A stretch of 64,000 nucleotides of DNA from Haloarcula amylolytica JCM 13557 (GCF_000336615.1 NZ_AOLW01000006.1:273349-337348); one strand, 5' to 3'; shown: positions 45,571 to 54,939, numbered from the stretch's first letter. A program made the numbers and translations. The notes: a model not told the origin generated them from the sequence alone.

Positions 45571-46721
45571 TGGCGCGATCCGATACTGAGATCGAAAGCA
45601 GTGCAGGAACTCCCGACACCGTTGAGCGCCTCGAACAGGCCGCCGAGACGCACGACCGGGCACAGGAACGCGTCGAGGAGGTCGGCGCAGACGCGCTCCG
45701 TGACTGCCGTGGCATCTACAGCGAGCTGTGGAACCTGCTCGAAAGCTACGACGGGCGGGCGACCGGCGGCGGCGACTTCGAGGCGTTCATGGAGTTTCAG
45801 GGCCGCGTCGGGACGCTGACCGACGACCTCCCCGAGGACCTGCCCGAGCGCGATACCTTCGAAGAAGTCGACGACTTCCTCCAGCAGCGGCGACTCACCG
45901 AGGGCGACTTCGAGCAGGCCCGCGAGATGCTGTCGCCCGTCGGCGACCTCGTCGGGCGACTCGACGAACTCGACGACGCACGCGAGCGGTACAAGAAGGC
46001 CCGGACCGAGGCGAACCGTCGACGCGACGAACTGAGCGACCGCATCGACGACCTCGAACGCCTCCAGCGCCTCGGCGACGCCGACCTCGATGCGCCGGTC
46101 GAGCATCTCCGTGACCCCATCGAGCGCTACAACGACGCCGTCACCGAGGCGTTCACCGAGTTTCGGCGCAACACGCCGGCCCGGGAGGCCCTGGCCGTCA
46201 TCGAGCGCGCGGAGGCGTACCCGCTGGTCGAGTTCCGGTCCCCGCCTGCGGAACTGCTGACCTACGTCCGCGAGCACGACGCCGGGACGGAGCCGATTCC
46301 GAAACTACTGGAGTACGCCGACTACTCCGCCTCGAAACTGGACCACTACGTCGACGACGCCGCGGCGCTCCGCAGCGCCGTCGCCACCCGACGGACGTAC
46401 CTCCGTCGGCTCGATGCCGAGCCGGTCAGAATCGACTGGCCGCCGCCGTCGGCCGACGCTCTGCCGTGGTTCTGCCGTGAGTACCGCTCGGTTGTCGCCC
46501 GCTTCGCCGACGAGTCCGTGGTCGCAGGGCTACGGGAGGTGCGTGGACTCGCGGAGCGGGACGACTACGAGCGGCTCCGGGAGAGCGCCGTCGCTCGCTC
46601 GGAACTCACGGAATCAGAGCGCGAGCGACTGGCAAGCGGCGCTGTCGAACAGGAACTATCGACCGCCCGCGAGGCCAGGGCGGCTATCGACGACGCGCTG
46701 GAGACTTATTCGCCGCTGTAG
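45570..46721 (+). CDS. Conserved haloarchaeal coiled-coil protein, DUF7118-like
   Basis: 383 residues, highly charged and almost all helical. Long heptad-like segments (RLDELDDARERYKKARTEA, DRIDDLERLQRLGD) predict coiled coils. It has no membrane segment or catalytic motif. The arrangement next to hisI, with a 1-nt stop/start overlap, is what I recall for the haloarchaeal DUF7118 family, but the link to histidine synthesis is not established. The C-terminal 16 nt overlap the convergent glmM stop. Confidence 0.8.
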   Translation: MARSDTEIESSAGTPDTVERLEQAAETHDRAQERVEEVGADALRDCRGIYSELWNLLESYDGRATGGGDFEAFMEFQGRVGTLTDDLPEDLPERDTFEEVDDFLQQRRLTEGDFEQAREMLSPVGDLVGRLDELDDARERYKKARTEANRRRDELSDRIDDLERLQRLGDADLDAPVEHLRDPIERYNDAVTEAFTEFRRNTPAREALAVIERAEAYPLVEFRSPPAELLTYVREHDAGTEPIPKLLEYADYSASKLDHYVDDAAALRSAVATRRTYLRRLDAEPVRIDWPPPSADALPWFCREYRSVVARFADESVVAGLREVRGLAERDDYERLRESAVARSELTESERERLASGAVEQELSTAREARAAIDDALETYSPL

Positions 46722-48085
46722 GTGTCTGTCCGCTGGGTCGCTCGACTGACCATCGTTTCGGCCAGCTCTTCAGCGCGGTCGAGTGTCCGCGCTTCTGCGT
46801 AGACCCGGACGACGGGCTCCGTGCCGGACGGTCGGGCCAGTACCCAGCCGTCGCCGTAGTCGAGCCGGTAGCCGTCCGTCGTATCGAGGTCGGCCGTCGC
46901 GTCGTTGGCGTGGGCCTCGATGCCTTCGAGCATCGCCTCGCGCTCGTCTTCGGTCTCGTATTCGAGGTTCCGCCGGACGTTGTAGTAGTCGTCGTAGTCC
47001 GCGGCCACCTCGCTCGCGGGCCGCTCGGCGACGAGTTCGAGGAACTTCGCGGCGGTGAACGCGCCATCCCGGGCGATGCGGTAGTCCGGGAAGAGGATGC
47101 CGCCGTTGCCCTCGCCGGCGATAGCGACGTGCGTGCCCTCGTCCTGCAGTCTGCGGATGCGACTGACGATGTACGTCGAGCCGATGGGGGTAAGCGAGAG
47201 TGTCGCGCCGGCGTCCTCGACCACGTCCACGAGGCGCTGGGAGGCGTTGACCGCCGAGACGACGCCGTCGCCGGACTCGATTTTCGCAGCCGCGAGCGCC
47301 GCCAGCGCGGCGTCGCCTTCGATGTGTGTCCCGGTTTCATCGACGAACATCCCGCGGTCGGCGTCGCCGTCGTGGGCAAAGCCGAGGTCGGCGTCGGTCG
47401 CCCGGACGAACGCCCGGAGGTCTCCGAGGTTCTCGGCGACGGGTTCGGGGTCGCGGCCGGGGAAGTGGCCGTCGGGCTGGGTGTTGACGGTGTGGACCTC
47501 ACAGCCGAGTTCGCGGAACAGGTCGGGGCTCGTCAGCGAGCCCGCGCCGTGCCCGGGGTCGACGACGATAGTGAGGTCGGCGTCGGCGATGCGGTCGCGG
47601 TCGACGGCAGACAGCACCTGCTCGCGGTAGCGGCGGCGGGCGCTATCGATGGCGGTGTCGGACCCGACTGTCTCCCAGTCCGCGTAGGCCGGGGTGTCGT
47701 CTCGCAGAGACTGCTCGACGTGGTCGAGCGTGTCCCGCGTCAGTTCGACGCCGTCCGCGCCGATGAGCTTCACGCCGTTGTACGCGGCCGGATTGTGACT
47801 CGCAGTAATCATCACGCCCGGAACCCCTTCACGCTCACAGTAGGCCTGCAGCCCTGGCGTCGGCACGACGCCGAGGCGGTCGACGTCGAACTCGACGGTC
47901 GTCAGGCCGCTCGTCGCGGCGTTGATAAACGTCCGCCCGGTCGTCCGCGTGTCCCGGGCGATTGCCACGCGGTCGTGGTCGTCACGCCAGACGTCCCCGG
48001 CGGCCTGTGCAACCCGAAGGACGTACCGCGGTGTCAGCTCATCGCCCGCGACACCCCGGACGCCGCTCGACCCGAAAACTTGCAT
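46706..48085 (-). CDS. glmM: Phosphoglucosamine mutase
   Basis: 459 residues. It starts MQVFGSSGVRGVAG and carries MITASHNPAAYNG (phosphoserine loop, about residue 94), HDGDADRGMF (metal loop, about 238), the sugar-specificity loop AGEGNGGILFP and ARPSGTEPVVRV. The GEGNGG loop in place of GEESGG points to glucosamine phosphate as substrate. The enzyme turns glucosamine-6-P into glucosamine-1-P for UDP-GlcNAc, used in S-layer and archaellin glycosylation. It is the third phosphohexomutase in the window and overlaps the preceding gene tail to tail by 16 nt. Confidence 0.92.
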   Translation of the reverse strand: MQVFGSSGVRGVAGDELTPRYVLRVAQAAGDVWRDDHDRVAIARDTRTTGRTFINAATSGLTTVEFDVDRLGVVPTPGLQAYCEREGVPGVMITASHNPAAYNGVKLIGADGVELTRDTLDHVEQSLRDDTPAYADWETVGSDTAIDSARRRYREQVLSAVDRDRIADADLTIVVDPGHGAGSLTSPDLFRELGCEVHTVNTQPDGHFPGRDPEPVAENLGDLRAFVRATDADLGFAHDGDADRGMFVDETGTHIEGDAALAALAAAKIESGDGVVSAVNASQRLVDVVEDAGATLSLTPIGSTYIVSRIRRLQDEGTHVAIAGEGNGGILFPDYRIARDGAFTAAKFLELVAERPASEVAADYDDYYNVRRNLEYETEDEREAMLEGIEAHANDATADLDTTDGYRLDYGDGWVLARPSGTEPVVRVYAEARTLDRAEELAETMVSRATQRTDTYSGE

Positions 48086-48171
48086 TCGAGCGAGTGTCTG
48101 ACGCGGAGGGGCTTAGGAATGTCGCTGTCCGAATTCAACAGTCATTAGCCCCGTGACCGTGCAGTGAGCGT

Positions 48172-48723
48172 ATGGCAAACGACGACCTCATCGCGGCGCT
48201 ACGGGACGCCGACGCCGTCAAGTTCGGGGAGTTTGAGCTCTCCCACGGCGGCACGTCGAACTACTACGTCGACAAGTACGTCTTCGAGACAAACCCCGAC
48301 TGTCTGGATCTCATCGCCGGGGCCTTCGCCGAGCGCATCGCCGAGTGGGACACGGACGCCACGCTCGCCGGCGTCGCCCTCGGTGCGGTCCCGCTGGTCG
48401 CAGTCACCAGTGTCGAGACGGGCATCCCCTACGTTATCGCCCGCAAGCAGGCAAAGGAGTACGGCACGGGCAACCGAATCGAAGGGGATCTGGCCGACGG
48501 CGAGGAGGTCATCATCCTCGAAGACATCGCGACGACCGGCCAGAGCGCGGTCGACGCCGCCGAGGCGCTCCGCGAGGCCGGCGCTGTCGTCAATCGCGTG
48601 CTCGTCGTCGTCGACCGCGAGGAGGGGGCCAGCGAGAACCTCGCTGACCACGACCTCGAACTGTCCTCGCTCGTGACGGCGTCGGACCTGCTGGCCGACG
48701 CACCCGACGATATCGACGTGTAG
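48172..48723 (+). CDS. pyrE: Orotate phosphoribosyltransferase
   Basis: 183 residues. It joins orotate to PRPP to make OMP in pyrimidine synthesis. The type I PRT motif is [16 protein letters not shown] near residue 115 (hydrophobic-x4-ED-ATTG). The N-terminal [22 protein letters not shown] and the [19 protein letters not shown] region contain the orotate and PRPP contacts. Length is typical for haloarchaeal PyrE2. It is divergent from glmM. Confidence 0.95.
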   Translation: MANDDLIAALRDADAVKFGEFELSHGGTSNYYVDKYVFETNPDCLDLIAGAFAERIAEWDTDATLAGVALGAVPLVAVTSVETGIPYVIARKQAKEYGTGNRIEGDLADGEEVIILEDIATTGQSAVDAAEALREAGAVVNRVLVVVDREEGASENLADHDLELSSLVTASDLLADAPDDIDV

Positions 48724-48809
48724 CGCTGGCCGGAACGCTCTCGGCCCTGCGCGGCCGGGACACACCACCGATGTGTTCTTGACGCTGGCTCGCCTACCCA
48801 CGAGTGCAA

Positions 48810-49058
48810 ATGGCTAATCTCGAACTCTACGAACTCGAGGGGTGTCCGTACTGTGCGAAGGTAATCAAGAAACTCGACGAGCTGGGCCTCGACTACGAGT
48901 CCCACATGGTCCCGCGGTCCCACGGCGAGCGGACCGAAGTGAAGGAGGTTTCGGGCCAGACGGGCGTTCCCGTCCTCGTCGACGAGGACAACGGCGTCGA
49001 CGGGATGCCTGAATCCGACGACATCGTCGAGTATCTCGAAGAAACGTACGGGCAGTAA
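48810..49058 (+). CDS. Glutaredoxin-like protein (CPYC active site)
   Basis: 82 residues with a thioredoxin fold. The redox motif is CPYC (residues 12-15) and the cis-proline segment is TGVPVLVDEDN. It resembles glutaredoxin or the N-terminal domain of glutathione transferases. Haloarchaea use gamma-glutamylcysteine rather than glutathione, so that may be the partner. The ATG at 48810 was chosen over a GTG two codons earlier. The last 11 codons and stop are found again 207 nt downstream beyond a hairpin-rich spacer. Confidence 0.9.
   Translation: MANLELYELEGCPYCAKVIKKLDELGLDYESHMVPRSHGERTEVKEVSGQTGVPVLVDEDNGVDGMPESDDIVEYLEETYGQ
49023..49057 (+). repeat. 35-nt direct repeat, left copy (3' end of the glutaredoxin gene)
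   Basis: Encodes the C-terminal IVEYLEETYGQ. It matches 49230-49264 at 33 of 35 positions, and both differences fall at third codon positions (Ile ATC/ATT, Glu GAA/GAG). Confidence 0.85.
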
Positions 49059-49232
49059 GACATCTCTATCGCGGTCGCGCTACGCGCGACCGTTTTTCGC
49101 CCACGTTTTTCGAGTCGAGCGGGACCGAAGGTCCCGCTGACCATGCGAACGGGCGCATCGCGCCCGTGAGCAGAGACCCCTCCCGCAGCGAGTGGAACGA
49201 GCGAGGAGGGGTAAGGACGAAAAAGGTGGATT
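49058..49232. mobile_element. Hairpin-rich 175-nt insert between the two repeats
   Basis: Four perfect hairpins in a row: 9-bp stem CGGTCGCGC (49072-49092), 8-bp GCGGGACC (loop GAA, 49119-49137), 8-bp ACGGGCGC (loop ATC, about 49149-49167) and 7-bp CCCCTCC/GGAGGGG (about 49177-49211). An inverted pair CCACGTTTTTCG (49101-49112) and CGAAAAAGGTGG (about 49218-49229) brackets the last three. No open frame is present. It may be a small mobile remnant or a two-way terminator. Confidence 0.5.
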
Positions 49233-49264
49233 GTCGAGTATCTCGAAGAGACGTACGGGCAGTA
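49230..49264 (+). repeat. 35-nt direct repeat, right copy (displaced glutaredoxin 3' end)
   Basis: Repeats the glutaredoxin C-terminal codons and ends in its own stop (TAG rather than TAA). It has no start and is not a gene by itself. Confidence 0.85.
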
Positions 49265-49323
49265 GACCCGGGGCTTGCGGTGGTTCTCGTTTTTACGTGA
49301 CAGCGAAGACTGAGAGCGCCCGC

Positions 49324-50292
49324 TCAGGCGACTTCCTCGCGGTCCTCGCCGCGCTCCATAATGAGGTCGCGCAGGTCGATGGCGTCCTCGATGTTCTCCA
49401 TCTCCTCTTTTTCGATGAGCGCGGTCCCCTCGACGGACTCCCGCCGGAGTTCGTCGACGACGTACACCGACCGGGTCCGGGTTACCTCGCCGACCGAGGA
49501 CATGATGCGCGCCCGTTTCTCGGCCGTCTCGGTGAACGCCGAGTGACCGGCAAGGACCTGCCCGTGCTCGTCGTCGCTCTCGTTGACGCTCTTGAAGGGC
49601 GCGCGGTCCGTCGGGTGGACCTCGAAGCCGATACGGGTGAATACCGTCACAATCGGCTGGTCTTCCGGTGCGACATCGGGGTCGTCCGGTGTCGGCTCGT
49701 CGTCCCGGACCTCTTCGGCGCCGTCGAGGACGCTCACCGGCGAGGTCAGCGGCGCGTCGAACAGGTCCTCCAGTTCGGCGGCCACCTCGACGGAGGCGTC
49801 CATCCCGTCCTCGTATTTCGAGACTGTCCGCCGGGAGACGCCCAGTTCCTTCGCCAGTCGGCCGAGCGACCAGTCGCGGTCCTCGCGCACGTCGGCAAGA
49901 ATCTCCGAGTCGATGTTGACGTAAAGCCCGCCCGGAGCGGCGTAGATGAGCGGTGGGACCTCCTCGACGAACAGGTCCATCGCGGTGTCGGGCGACAGCA
50001 CGGGGACGCCGTGCCGGAAGTAGACGACGCCGGGTTTCAGTTCCTCGTCGCGCGTCCGGAGGCCGATGACAATCGGCGTGGCGTTCAGGTACGTGCCCAG
50101 TCGCCGCATCTCGCCCCCAGTCTGTGCGTCGAAGGCGTCGATGTTGCCCAGTATCTTCAGGAGCAACACGTCCTCACCGCGACGAGCAGCGATGTCGAAA
50201 CTCTTCGGACGAATCGCACAGCGGTCGCTGACGAGGAAGCCAGCGTCTTCGAGCATCGCCATGACGTTTTCCACCAGCGCCGACCGTGACAT
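49324..50292 (-). CDS. HTH-type transcriptional regulator, COG1395 family
   Basis: 322 residues. The N-terminal part (residues 1-115, with [21 protein letters not shown]) looks like a nuclease-like or ligand-binding alpha/beta domain. A canonical helix-turn-helix of the Cro/C1 type follows ([21 protein letters not shown], about 143-163). The C-terminal part has a second alpha/beta segment. This is the archaeal 'putative HTH-type transcriptional regulatory protein' family. The ATG at 50290-50292 was used. It is divergent from tiaS, with about 128 nt between starts. Targets are unknown. Confidence 0.9.
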   Translation of the reverse strand: MSRSALVENVMAMLEDAGFLVSDRCAIRPKSFDIAARRGEDVLLLKILGNIDAFDAQTGGEMRRLGTYLNATPIVIGLRTRDEELKPGVVYFRHGVPVLSPDTAMDLFVEEVPPLIYAAPGGLYVNIDSEILADVREDRDWSLGRLAKELGVSRRTVSKYEDGMDASVEVAAELEDLFDAPLTSPVSVLDGAEEVRDDEPTPDDPDVAPEDQPIVTVFTRIGFEVHPTDRAPFKSVNESDDEHGQVLAGHSAFTETAEKRARIMSSVGEVTRTRSVYVVDELRRESVEGTALIEKEEMENIEDAIDLRDLIMERGEDREEVA

Positions 50293-50420
50293 AGTACTCT
50301 GTACCTCTACTGAGTCTAGACCGTTCACCCATTATATGCATTGCGCCGTTCGTTGAGGTTTCAGGCCGGGAACCGGGACGTGACGAAAGGGGTTTGACTG
50401 TTTCGGGGCTACAGGCGCTT

Positions 50421-51686
50421 GTGACTGTCGTCGGCCTCGATGATACTGACTCGCGCGAGCGGGGGATGTGTACGACCTACGCCGCCGCCACCCTCGCGGA
50501 GGCGATACGCGACGCCGGGGGGACCGTCGAGCGACTGCTCCTCGTTCGACTGAACCCCGCCGTCGAGCACAAGACCCGCGGGAACGCGGCGCTGGCGGTG
50601 CATACTGACCTCGACGCCGACACGGTGCGTGGACTGGCCGAGGACGTGCTCGACATGGCCGAGACCGACGACCCGCGGACCAACCCCGGCGCTGTCGTCG
50701 CCGACTGCGACCCCGAAGACGTCCCACCGCAGGTCGCAACGTTCGCCCGCGAGACAATCCAGTCGATACAGGACCCGATGGCTGCGACGACGCTAGCCGA
50801 CGTGGTCGGGTTCGCCCGTTGCCAGCGGGGCAACGGCCGCGGCCTCGTCGGCGCGCTCGCGGCGGTCGGGGCCTGGGCCGCGCTGTCGGACTGGACCTAC
50901 GAACACATCGCCTACCGGGAGCAAGACCGGTGGGGCACTGAGCGGGCGGTCGACGGCGAGAGCGTCCGCGCCGTGGCGGCCGAGTACTACCCCGACGTGT
51001 GGGACACTGTCGACCGTGCATCGGGCTATCCGGTCTGCGTTCCCCGGACGCCGTGTCCGATTCTCTACGGGATCCGCGGCGACGACCCCGACACCTGTCG
51101 CGCCGTCGCCGACGCGATCGACAGCGAACCCATCGCCCGCCGGGCGACGTTCGTGACGAACCAGGGAACGGACGTTCATCTACAGGACGCCGCTGTCGAC
51201 GCGGTCACGGCCGACAGCGCCTACCGCGTCACCGGCAATGTGGTCGAGGCCCCCGAAACGCGGGAGGGCGGGCATGTGTTCGTTACGCTCGAGGGCGACG
51301 ATACGACCCTCGACTGTGCGGCCTTCGAGCCGACGAAGGGCTTTCGCGACCGGGTCCGCTCGCTCAGGGTGGGCGACCGAATCACTGCCTGTGGCGAAGT
51401 GACCGACGGCACGCTCAAACTGGAGAAGTTCGCAGTTCGGGAACTCGTTCGGACGGAACCCGTCACGCCGGACTGCCCGGACTGTGGGCGGTCGATGAAA
51501 TCCGCCGGCCGGAACCAGGGCTATCGGTGTCGGGACTGCGGGACCAGCGCCGACGGCAAGACCGAGCAGTCAATAGAGCGGGGACTGGAACGCGGCTGGT
51601 ACGAAGTGCCGCCGGTCGCGCGCCGCCACATCGCCAAGCCGCTGGTCCGTGGCGGGTTCGACGCGCCCACTCACCCGTCCCGCTGA
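50421..51686 (+). CDS. tiaS: tRNA(Ile2)-agmatinylcytidine synthase
   Basis: 421 residues from a GTG at 50421. It attaches agmatine to C34 of the CAU anticodon of tRNA-Ile2 so that AUA is read. The start VTVVGLDDTDSRERGMCTTY is the family N-terminus. PRTPCPILYGIRGD, an OB-fold (GGHVFVTLEGDDTTLDCAAF) and a C-terminal zinc ribbon (CPDCGRSMK...CRDCG) complete the archaeal architecture. A 9-codon longer reading from 50394 lacks support. The gene is essential in studied haloarchaea. Confidence 0.95.
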   Translation: MTVVGLDDTDSRERGMCTTYAAATLAEAIRDAGGTVERLLLVRLNPAVEHKTRGNAALAVHTDLDADTVRGLAEDVLDMAETDDPRTNPGAVVADCDPEDVPPQVATFARETIQSIQDPMAATTLADVVGFARCQRGNGRGLVGALAAVGAWAALSDWTYEHIAYREQDRWGTERAVDGESVRAVAAEYYPDVWDTVDRASGYPVCVPRTPCPILYGIRGDDPDTCRAVADAIDSEPIARRATFVTNQGTDVHLQDAAVDAVTADSAYRVTGNVVEAPETREGGHVFVTLEGDDTTLDCAAFEPTKGFRDRVRSLRVGDRITACGEVTDGTLKLEKFAVRELVRTEPVTPDCPDCGRSMKSAGRNQGYRCRDCGTSADGKTEQSIERGLERGWYEVPPVARRHIAKPLVRGGFDAPTHPSR

Positions 51687-51944
51687 GACGGATTAGCGTC
51701 GCGGTGTACCGGTCTCTCTCGACCTCGGGGACGACTTATGCGGAAATGAGCGATAACAATTCGAATGCGGTGTGATATCGTCACGTAAACCTCCCACCCG
51801 ACGATCAATCGTGGCCCTGGTCCTGTCTTCCATCTGGTTCGAACCGGCTACCGTCGAGTAAGCACCACGAATATTCCGGTAATACGGGGATATATCTCGA
51901 TTTAGACTACGGATAACAATATTGATATACCGTTATGTGCGGCC

Positions 51945-52151
51945 ATGAGCACCGAAGGGGCAGACACCCAGCGGCGAAATACGGCCGACGGCGAGGTCGC
52001 CGAGAAGCTATTGACTGTCGAACACGAGCCGGCTGCGGGCGGCGGCCAGCGCTCGATCCTGTATCCGCCCGGCAGCACGCCCTCCGAACTGGAAGCGAAC
52101 TGGCTGGCCGTTTCGTCTGACCTTCTCGTCCCGCTTGACGACGTTCAGTAG
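51945..52151 (+). CDS. DUF7511-like small protein (68 aa)
   Basis: 68 acidic residues ending RSILYPPGSTPSELEANWLAV and then LVPLDDVQ. It has the same W-centred C-terminal plan as the proteins at 11502-11693 and 52208-52411. The 258 nt before it (51687-51944) are AT-rich and hold no other gene that I can see. AT-rich elements (ATAACAAT, GATATAC) lie 15-33 nt upstream of the ATG. It is followed 56 nt later by its own paralogue on the same strand, so a local duplication is likely. Function is unknown. Confidence 0.78.
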   Translation: MSTEGADTQRRNTADGEVAEKLLTVEHEPAAGGGQRSILYPPGSTPSELEANWLAVSSDLLVPLDDVQ

Positions 52152-52207
52152 CCCTTACGCCCGATAATCGACAGGTAACAATAATGATACCTGTCGTGAA
52201 TCGAGAC

Positions 52208-52411
52208 ATGGACTCCGATACCCAGTCGACGAGTGCGGTGACGGCAGCGGCTGACGCTGACGAGGGAACGCTACCTGCCGTGGTACGCTCCCGTCCCGAC
52301 GGTAGTGAGCGACTCATCTGCTACGCGCCAGATGTCGACACGACAGACGTAGAGGACCAGTGGCTCTCCGTCGATGCCGACTTTCCGGTCTCGACACTGC
52401 TGATGCGGTAG
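52208..52411 (+). CDS. DUF7511-like small protein, tandem paralogue (67 aa)
   Basis: 67 residues from the ATG at 52208; an alternative ATG lies 8 codons upstream (52184). The C-terminal RLICYAPDVDTTDVEDQWLSV and STLLMR align with the preceding protein (aromatic-Pro, acidic gap, W, hydrophobic end). It converges on the PLP-enzyme gene with its stop 1 nt away. Function is unknown. The shared upstream spacing suggests both genes have their own leaderless promoters. Confidence 0.75.
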   Translation: MDSDTQSTSAVTAAADADEGTLPAVVRSRPDGSERLICYAPDVDTTDVEDQWLSVDADFPVSTLLMR

Positions 52412-52412
52412 G

Positions 52413-53477
52413 CTAGTCGTTTCGTCCGGTCAACGCAACAACCACGTCGTCACCGTCCTGGAGTTCTCCCCGCTCTCTGAACTGAGGGAGCGCCGCCGTC
52501 GCCGTCGCACACGTCGGCTCGACGTGAAACCCTGCCCCACTGAGTCGGTCGCGCTCTCGCTCGGTTGCCGCCGCGGAGACGGCGACGGCGGCACCATCGG
52601 TTTCGTCGATTGCATGCCGTATCTGATGGGCACGCGGCGGGTCACGGATGTGGATCCCGTCGGCGAGATCGTTGGCAGCAGCGGCGTCCGGTGTACTGCC
52701 CTCCTCGTCGGCGATGGGACTGTACCCGACCGCTTGCGTCCCCAGTATACGCGGGATAGCGTCCGTCCATCCAGCTTGCTCCAGTGCCCGAAACCCGCGG
52801 TAGAGGCCGAGAAACAGCGTCCCGTGACCGAGCGGTGTGACGACGGCGTCCGGCACGCTCCAGTTTCTCTGGGCGGCGATTTCGTAGGCGGCCGTCGCCG
52901 TCCCGGCGAAGAACGCGGGGTTCCAGGCGTGGCTGGCGTACCAGCCCGCCCCGTTCTCCACGGCGTCGATACAGGCCGCGGTTACGGACTCTCTACTCCC
53001 CTCGACCGGGACCACGTCGGCTCCGGTCCGTTCGATGCGGCGAACCTTCGCTTCCTTCGCGCTCGCCGGGACGTATATCTTCGCGTCCAGGCCCGCTCGT
53101 GCCGCGTAGGACGCGACTGCCAGCCCGGCGTTGCCCGAGGAATCTTCGAGCACGCGGTCGGCTCCGACTTCGAGCGCTTCGGCGATGACCGTCGCCGCGC
53201 CGCGGTCCTTGAAACTCCCCGTCGGGTGGAGATACTCCAGTTTGAACGTGGCGTCCCACTCGGGCGCGTCGACCAGCGGCGTCCAGCCTTCGCCTAAACT
53301 GACCCGCTCACCCATCGGGAGGAAGTCAGCGAAGTCCCAGACGCCGCTGGCCCGCGAGAACTGCGCCGGTCGGCTGTCGGGCAGGGGCTGGCTGGCGTAA
53401 TCAAGCGGAGCCCCGCAGGAACACCGCCAGGGTTCCTCACGGGGGTACTCCCGGTCGCAGACGCTACAGGTGCGCAT
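52413..53477 (-). CDS. Threonine synthase-like PLP-dependent enzyme
   Basis: 354 residues of PLP fold type II. The N-terminal zinc-like CSVCDREYP...CSCG precedes the catalytic part. HPTGSFKDRGA contains the Schiff-base lysine, DSSGNAGLAVASYAARAG binds PLP phosphate and TPLGHGTLFLG is the glycine-rich loop. The family includes threonine synthase and relatives with uncertain substrates; the zinc N-terminus is common in archaeal threonine synthase paralogues. The ATG at 53475-53477 was chosen. The nearby ilvA (59890) uses the product of threonine synthesis. Confidence 0.88.
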   Translation of the reverse strand: MRTCSVCDREYPREEPWRCSCGAPLDYASQPLPDSRPAQFSRASGVWDFADFLPMGERVSLGEGWTPLVDAPEWDATFKLEYLHPTGSFKDRGAATVIAEALEVGADRVLEDSSGNAGLAVASYAARAGLDAKIYVPASAKEAKVRRIERTGADVVPVEGSRESVTAACIDAVENGAGWYASHAWNPAFFAGTATAAYEIAAQRNWSVPDAVVTPLGHGTLFLGLYRGFRALEQAGWTDAIPRILGTQAVGYSPIADEEGSTPDAAAANDLADGIHIRDPPRAHQIRHAIDETDGAAVAVSAAATERERDRLSGAGFHVEPTCATATAALPQFRERGELQDGDDVVVALTGRND

Positions 53478-53578
53478 GGGCTTGCTCCGTGGCGAACCGT
53501 CCAAAAGCTGGCGGCGTCTGTGGCGCGGTAGTCGGTGCCTGCGGCTGGGCTGGCGGAGCGCACAGAGCGATGGCCGGG

Positions 53579-53595
53579 CGGCCGCTCCGCGGCCG
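53579..53595. terminator. Perfect 7-bp hairpin upstream of the PLP gene
   Basis: CGGCCGC, loop TCC, GCGGCCG. It sits in the 147-nt spacer downstream of the aspartoacylase-like gene on the minus strand, with a CCACTTTTCAC stretch between it and that gene's stop. It could end that transcript; archaeal terminators need only the T-run. Confidence 0.4.
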
Positions 53596-53624
53596 AGGCC
53601 ACCCTCCGAAGTGAAAAGTGGTTG

Positions 53625-54581
53625 TTAGTAGGTATCCACGTTCGTCCCGACCGAGCAGACGTACTCGCCGGTCGCGACCTGCGGGAGTCGACGGGCACGC
53701 CAGAACACGCCGCTGGAGTCGGCGGTGATTTCGGCCTTCGGCTCGCCGAACACGTCGGTCACTTCGAACAGCGTCTCGCCGCGGGCGACGCGGTCGCCGA
53801 GGTCGGGCTTGAGGTCGATGAGGCCGCCGACGGGAGAGCCGTACTGTTCGAACCCGGAAGCGCGGGTCTGGGGGCGCGTGTCGTGGTGACCGTCGAGGAA
53901 CCCGTAGTAGTTCAGTACGTTGAAGACGCCGTTGATACCGCGCTGGATGGAATCCTCGTCCCAGCCGACACAGCCGCCGAGTTCGGGGTCGATTGTCGGC
54001 ACGCCCTCGTCGGGGGCGGCGCGGGCCAACTGGCCGTCGGGGCCTTTCTGGTCGAGGATGTAGCCACAGCCGAACACTTTCGCGAGTTCGAGACACTCCT
54101 CGTGGAGGCGGTGGCGGGTGCCACACCGGACCCGCACCTCGTCGATCATTTGCGAGGTCGACCCCTGATGTAGGTCGAGCACGTAATCGGCGCTGATGGC
54201 GGCGTTGAACGTCGCCGCGGCGATGCGCTCGCTCGACGTGCCCGTTTTGTCGCCCGGATACGCCCGGTTCATCTTCGTGTCGTCGATCGGGTTGCGGTGC
54301 TCGGCGACCTGGAACGCGTGGTAGTTGACGACGCCACAGACCAGAATCGTCCCGGATAGCTCCGTCGGGTCGAGCTGCGGGAGTGTTCGCTGGATGACGC
54401 CGACGCCGTTCAGTTCGTCGCCGTCGCTGGCCGCCTGTATGTAGAGTGTCCGTCCGTCGTCGACACCGTTGACGACGGCGACCGGTAGCCCGAACGTCGA
54501 CCCGTCGCGGGTCTCACCGACCTCCAGCCGCCCCGTGTCTTTCTCACCGGGGGCGGCGGTCGCCGTACCGAAAGTAACCAT
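53625..54581 (-). CDS. Succinylglutamate desuccinylase/aspartoacylase family protein
   Basis: 318 residues. The zinc carboxypeptidase-like fold of the AstE/AspA family is seen: the catalytic Glu and the zinc ligands lie in AASDGDELNG and VLDLHQGST, with RNPIDDTKMNRAYPG (substrate-binding Arg) between. The C-terminal beta domain (GGLIDLKPDLGDRVARGETLFEVTD) resembles a lipoyl-like hammerhead found in this group. It probably cleaves an N-acyl amino acid. The ATG at 54579-54581 was used; a GTG three codons upstream is possible. Confidence 0.92.
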   Translation of the reverse strand: MVTFGTATAAPGEKDTGRLEVGETRDGSTFGLPVAVVNGVDDGRTLYIQAASDGDELNGVGVIQRTLPQLDPTELSGTILVCGVVNYHAFQVAEHRNPIDDTKMNRAYPGDKTGTSSERIAAATFNAAISADYVLDLHQGSTSQMIDEVRVRCGTRHRLHEECLELAKVFGCGYILDQKGPDGQLARAAPDEGVPTIDPELGGCVGWDEDSIQRGINGVFNVLNYYGFLDGHHDTRPQTRASGFEQYGSPVGGLIDLKPDLGDRVARGETLFEVTDVFGEPKAEITADSSGVFWRARRLPQVATGEYVCSVGTNVDTY

Positions 54582-54680
54582 TGTTCCCACGTTTGCCTTG
54601 GGAGCCTTTACTGGTTCGGATTTCGCCAGCAGTTGCGCCGGACCGACGGCATCTTGGGGCCGCCGGCCCTATCGACAGGT

Positions 54681-54932
54681 GTGTCCCAGTCCGAGCCACA
54701 GAGCGGGAAAGCGGCGATGGTCGCGGCGCTGAACGTGCCACGGAACGCGAAAATCGGCTTCGTACTCGCCGGCCTGTTCACGGCGGGGCTGTTCGCCCTG
54801 TTCGTCCTGCCGGGGACCCAGCGCCCGATGGGGTTCTACGTGGCGCTGGGGTTCGTTCTCGCGACGTCGCTGGGCGGTCTGCTGACGGCGCTGTTCACGG
54901 CCCTGTCGGCTGTGCGACTCGCAAGACAGTAG
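54681..54932 (+). CDS. Small two-helix membrane protein (DUF7536-like)
   Basis: 83 residues from a GTG; an ATG 12 codons later (54717) is the other option. Two hydrophobic helices (about 27-45 and 53-75) with a short PGTQRPMG turn and a short basic tail. This matches the haloarchaeal DUF7536 layout as I recall it. It converges with the PhoU/TrkA-C gene with a 7-nt gap. Function is unknown. Confidence 0.7.
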   Translation: MSQSEPQSGKAAMVAALNVPRNAKIGFVLAGLFTAGLFALFVLPGTQRPMGFYVALGFVLATSLGGLLTALFTALSAVRLARQ

Positions 54933-54939
54933 CAAAACG

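Noticed and set aside
46910..48148. 412-codon plus-strand frame over glmM
   Set aside because: Antisense to a well-supported GlmM; no motif.
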